A stretch of DNA of 8,500 bases from an uncultured Candidatus Saccharibacteria bacterium (GTDB taxonomy: Bacteria > Patescibacteriota > Saccharimonadia > Saccharimonadales > Saccharimonadaceae), in NCBI GenBank assembly GCA_947095985.1, contig CAMUPZ010000027.1, positions 1 through 8,500 of the forward strand, read 5' to 3'. The notes under the pieces are model-generated. The model saw nothing but the letters and a program-made list of their open reading frames with translations, did no database searches and was not told where the DNA came from. Positions 5,793 through 8,500 of the stretch are shown in pieces. A program made the position numbers and the translations under genes. Numbering within the stretch: position 1 is the first letter of the stretch; each line of letters starts with the position of its first letter.

Positions 5793-8459
5793 TTAGCTGT
5801 CTTTTGACTTGAAGCTGCTGCTTGAAGTTGCGGTGTAGTATGCTGAATCCCGGACTGTCACAGAAACAGTGTGCGTTCCTGCTGTCTCAATCTCTACTGT
5901 CGCAGACTGTTTACCGCCGGAGCTGATTTCCGCGCTCTTAATACTCTTGCCGTCAACGCTAATTTCTATTGCGGCCAGCCCCCAAGTTCCCGCTGAAACA
6001 TCAACGTTTATGGTATATTTTTTACCGCTGCCAGTGACAGACACTGATCCAATTTGAGGCTTAGCATCGTCACACTTGTGGACGTCGTCCTCTGCATTGG
6101 CATCATATCCTGAAGGCACGCTGAGAGACTCTTTCTTTGTTAGCGGATCGATAACCTTAGTCACCTCAATTTCCTCTTTAGCGCCATCTGGAGTACAGCT
6201 GGTGGCTTTCTTCTTAGAGACTTTGTCGAATGTAATTTTCTCTGTAGATTGGCCTTGTTTCTTGTCCCACCATGATGGGTAAAGCTCGCCATTAACATTC
6301 TGGATGCCGTTAGGACGTTCGTACCATTGCCCAGATTTCCACTTGCCTTCTTTGGCGTAAATTTGCGTATGAGCAAATGACATGACATTTCTAACCACCG
6401 GCATGCCAAAGTTTGATGCTGACGTACCGATGACGCTAGTGTCAGAGTTACCTAGCCAGATTCCCATTACAAGAGCTGGACTATAGTTAACAATCCATAA
6501 ATCTTTTGGCTGAGAACCTTTGTCAGACGTACCAGTTTTGGCTGAAGTTCGGACTCCGTTCACGCCCATCCAGCCGTGAAGTCCGGTGGTCCTGTCGGAC
6601 AAGATGTCATTTACGATATAAGCTGACTGCGAGTCGAGGACTTGCTTGCCGTCGTCCTTCCATTTCTTCAATGTCTCACCTTGGCTATTTTTTACTTCAA
6701 TAACGCTTGAACTATTCTTTTGGACGCCCATGCGCGCCAGGGTGCCGTAGGCATTGACTAATTCTGTCTGTTTAGTACCACAGGCGCCAATTGATGCACC
6801 AAGTCCGTAGCCGCCAGCATTTTCCTCTTGGCGACAGTAATTATGATTTCCCATCTTGCGAATTCCCTCAACGACCGGTTTGGCTGAGCCGTTACCGACA
6901 ATGTAAGCTGCCTTGACCGCTGGAATATTTCGCGAGAAGGAGAGGGCTTTGCGGATGTTTATAGCGCCCATAAATTTTCCGTCCCAGTTACGTAGCTTTG
7001 CGCCGTAAATACTGTCGATATTGTCGTCGCTTAGTACTGTGCCGCTGCCATATCCCTGTTTGTTGTCATGTTTCTCAAATAGTTGAGCAAAAACAAGCGA
7101 CTTAACACTTGATCCCGGCTGAATGTAAGATGTGGCTGCATTATCTTGTCCGTAGCCGGGGTGGTTAAAGTCTCGGCTGCCAACTAATGCGACGATTTGT
7201 CCAGTTTGCACGTCTTCAATGGTTGCCGCACCGTTACTAATTCTGACAGAATCTGGTCGTCCAGTAGCAAAGAAGGACTTCATCTCTGTCTCTAGCTTTT
7301 CCTGAATACGCCAATCAAGGGTGGTTTTAATCGTTAGTCCGCCACGTCCAACTACCGATTCGCCAAGTTCTTTACTGAGTTGGTTGCGAACCATCAGTAG
7401 AAAATGAGGCGCCTTAATGTTTTCTAGTTGTTCTGTCTGAGGTTTGATGGTGCTTAGAATATCAACTTTTTTAGCTTTTTCCGCTTCATCTTTAGAAATG
7501 ACACCTTGTTCAGCCATATAATCCAAGGTCGTGTGTTGGCGGGCAATTAGCGCCTTATGCCCAGCGGTATTATACGGGTTATAGTAGGTTGGATTTTGTG
7601 GGATACTGGCGATCAGCGCTGCTTCTGCCAGTGTCAAATCTTTGGCGTGTTTGCCGAAATATGTTTGCGCGGCTGACTCTGCACCGTTACGTCGACCACC
7701 GTATGGAGATTCGTTTAGATACAGAGATAAGATTTGATCTTTGCTGTACATGCGCTCAACTTCAATTGCTAGGATGATTTCCTTAATCTTACGAGGGACG
7801 CCACTAATTGAACGGTCGCTAGATTCGTCGGCAAAGAAGACTTGCTTGACTAGTTGCTGTGTCAGAGTTGACCCGCCTTGGACTTGGCGTCGTGAAGCAG
7901 TTGAGAGCATAGCGCGTATCATGCCACTTAGGCTAATGCCATGGTGCTTGTAAAAGTCACGGTCCTCAATCGCAACGGTCGCCTTCTTCAAATAGTCGCT
8001 AATCTGATCGGCCTCAACGACCAATTGATAATTTCCCGTACCTTTATCTTCCCAGAGTAAGTTATCATTGCGGTCGTAATATTTGGTAACGGTAGTCTGG
8101 ACGCGCTTAGCCAGCTCGCCAGGGCGGATTTTATCAAGATCTTTACGGAAATAAGCAAACATACCACCGATAAGCAGTAGTATCAACAGGGCGCCAACGC
8201 CAAGAATCTTCAAGGCCATCAATCCGCCACGTTTAGAAAACCAATATTTAGCTAGGCGTTTTGGATGTAGGCGGTAGAAGAATCGCTTGACGGGGTGTTT
8301 TGGCAGTGTCGCCAAATATTCTGCCCGCTCACGTGCGTCTTTGTCCTTTTTTGTTCGATGTTTTTGCGCCAAATTGGCGTATAAATTCATCCGTTTTGAC
8401 GGAGACTTCTTATTGCTTGAGCCGTGTCCGGCGGTGCTAATCGTAGTTTTCCTCTTCAC
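5793..8459 (-). CDS. Class A penicillin-binding protein (bifunctional glycosyltransferase/transpeptidase), PBP1A-like
   Basis: This 888-residue protein has a very basic cytoplasmic tail (1-79) and a membrane anchor at about 80-104. The GT51 glycosyltransferase domain runs from about 125 to 300, with catalytic E165 in EDRDFYKHHG, GGSTLTQQLVK (195-205), RKIKEIILAIEVER (223-236) and ILSLYLNESPYGG (243-255). The transpeptidase domain (about 400-695) has SSVK with nucleophile S450 and K453, SRN (509-511) and KTGTS (641-645). It polymerises lipid II into glycan strands and cross-links the stem peptides on the outer face of the membrane. Beyond the transpeptidase lie a linker with cysteines 755 and 796 and a C-terminal beta-rich module (about 800-875) resembling an Ig-like fold, then a Ser/Thr tail. 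The start is GTG at 8459. An in-frame TGA at 8474-8472 rules out a longer form, and an ATG at 8390 (residue 24) is the alternative. It converges on the PIN-TRAM gene with a 7-base gap. Confidence 0.95.
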   Translation of the reverse strand: MKRKTTISTAGHGSSNKKSPSKRMNLYANLAQKHRTKKDKDARERAEYLATLPKHPVKRFFYRLHPKRLAKYWFSKRGGLMALKILGVGALLILLLIGGMFAYFRKDLDKIRPGELAKRVQTTVTKYYDRNDNLLWEDKGTGNYQLVVEADQISDYLKKATVAIEDRDFYKHHGISLSGMIRAMLSTASRRQVQGGSTLTQQLVKQVFFADESSDRSISGVPRKIKEIILAIEVERMYSKDQILSLYLNESPYGGRRNGAESAAQTYFGKHAKDLTLAEAALIASIPQNPTYYNPYNTAGHKALIARQHTTLDYMAEQGVISKDEAEKAKKVDILSTIKPQTEQLENIKAPHFLLMVRNQLSKELGESVVGRGGLTIKTTLDWRIQEKLETEMKSFFATGRPDSVRISNGAATIEDVQTGQIVALVGSRDFNHPGYGQDNAATSYIQPGSSVKSLVFAQLFEKHDNKQGYGSGTVLSDDNIDSIYGAKLRNWDGKFMGAINIRKALSFSRNIPAVKAAYIVGNGSAKPVVEGIRKMGNHNYCRQEENAGGYGLGASIGACGTKQTELVNAYGTLARMGVQKNSSSVIEVKNSQGETLKKWKDDGKQVLDSQSAYIVNDILSDRTTGLHGWMGVNGVRTSAKTGTSDKGSQPKDLWIVNYSPALVMGIWLGNSDTSVIGTSASNFGMPVVRNVMSFAHTQIYAKEGKWKSGQWYERPNGIQNVNGELYPSWWDKKQGQSTEKITFDKVSKKKATSCTPDGAKEEIEVTKVIDPLTKKESLSVPSGYDANAEDDVHKCDDAKPQIGSVSVTGSGKKYTINVDVSAGTWGLAAIEISVDGKSIKSAEISSGGKQSATVEIETAGTHTVSVTVRDSAYYTATSSSSFKSKDS

Positions 8460-8493
8460 AATCCTATTATATCACGCATATGTTTCGCTTCAA
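8459..8493 (-). promoter_or_regulatory. Near-consensus sigma70-type promoter of the PBP gene, possibly giving a leaderless mRNA
   Basis: Read on the minus strand there is a -35 TTGAAG (8493-8488), a 16-base spacer and a perfect -10 TATAAT (8471-8466). The -10 is preceded by TG at 8474-8473, which makes it an extended -10. Counting seven bases past the -10 puts the predicted transcription start on G8459, the first base of the GTG start codon. AGGA at 8465-8462 lies only two bases before GTG, too close for a normal Shine-Dalgarno. Confidence 0.7.
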
Positions 8494-8500
8494 TTATAAA

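Noticed and set aside
5854..5870. Inverted repeat ACTGT-N7-ACAGT just inside the PBP 3' end, considered as a plus-strand terminator for the clpC cluster
   Set aside because: It has only five pairs, low GC content and no T-run after it on the plus strand.
5869..8499. Plus-strand open frames of 62 to 82 codons across the PBP gene, including one running out to 8499
   Set aside because: They lie antisense to intact GT51 and transpeptidase coding sequence, have low-complexity or random-looking products and lack convincing ribosome sites.

Overview
The window looks like a conserved housekeeping segment from a small-genome bacterium. The best guess is a Patescibacteria/CPR lineage such as Candidatus Saccharibacteria (TM7). 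That guess rests on the compact layout, the reduced PIN-TRAM protein, the clpC/radA context without ctsR, mcsA, mcsB or disA, and a HExxH membrane protein type that I associate with that group from memory. A distant relationship to the Firmicutes clpC operon is also visible. The standard genetic code fits: every gene closes with TAA or TAG, and no in-frame TGA interrupts a gene.

Layout: the plus strand carries the 3' end of nusA (to 158), a 40-base gap, clpC (199-2655), a membrane-anchored HExxH zinc-metallopeptidase-like gene (2639-3616), radA (3616-4965) and a single-pass PIN-TRAM gene of the YacL type (4979-5785). The four genes from clpC onward overlap or are separated by at most 13 bases, so they look like one transcriptional unit with translational coupling. 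After 7 non-coding bases comes a convergent minus-strand gene, a class A penicillin-binding protein (8459-5793). Its near-consensus promoter lies at the right edge of the window, and its probable terminator lies inside the 3' end of the PIN-TRAM gene. No stretch longer than 40 bases lacks a gene.

How the genes fit together: clpC, radA and the PIN-TRAM gene occur in the same order as clpC-radA-disA-yacL in Bacillus and relatives. The cluster therefore combines protein quality control (ClpC unfoldase, plus a second predicted protease on the envelope side), recombination repair (RadA) and a predicted membrane-tethered RNase. The PBP builds peptidoglycan and belongs to a separate, opposite transcription unit.

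I saw no mobile element, CRISPR array, tRNA or rRNA. The most interesting items are the uncharacterised metallopeptidase between clpC and radA, the reduced clpC-radA-yacL cluster, a PBP promoter placed so that its transcript would begin at the GTG start codon, and an antisense terminator-like hairpin inside the convergent neighbour.
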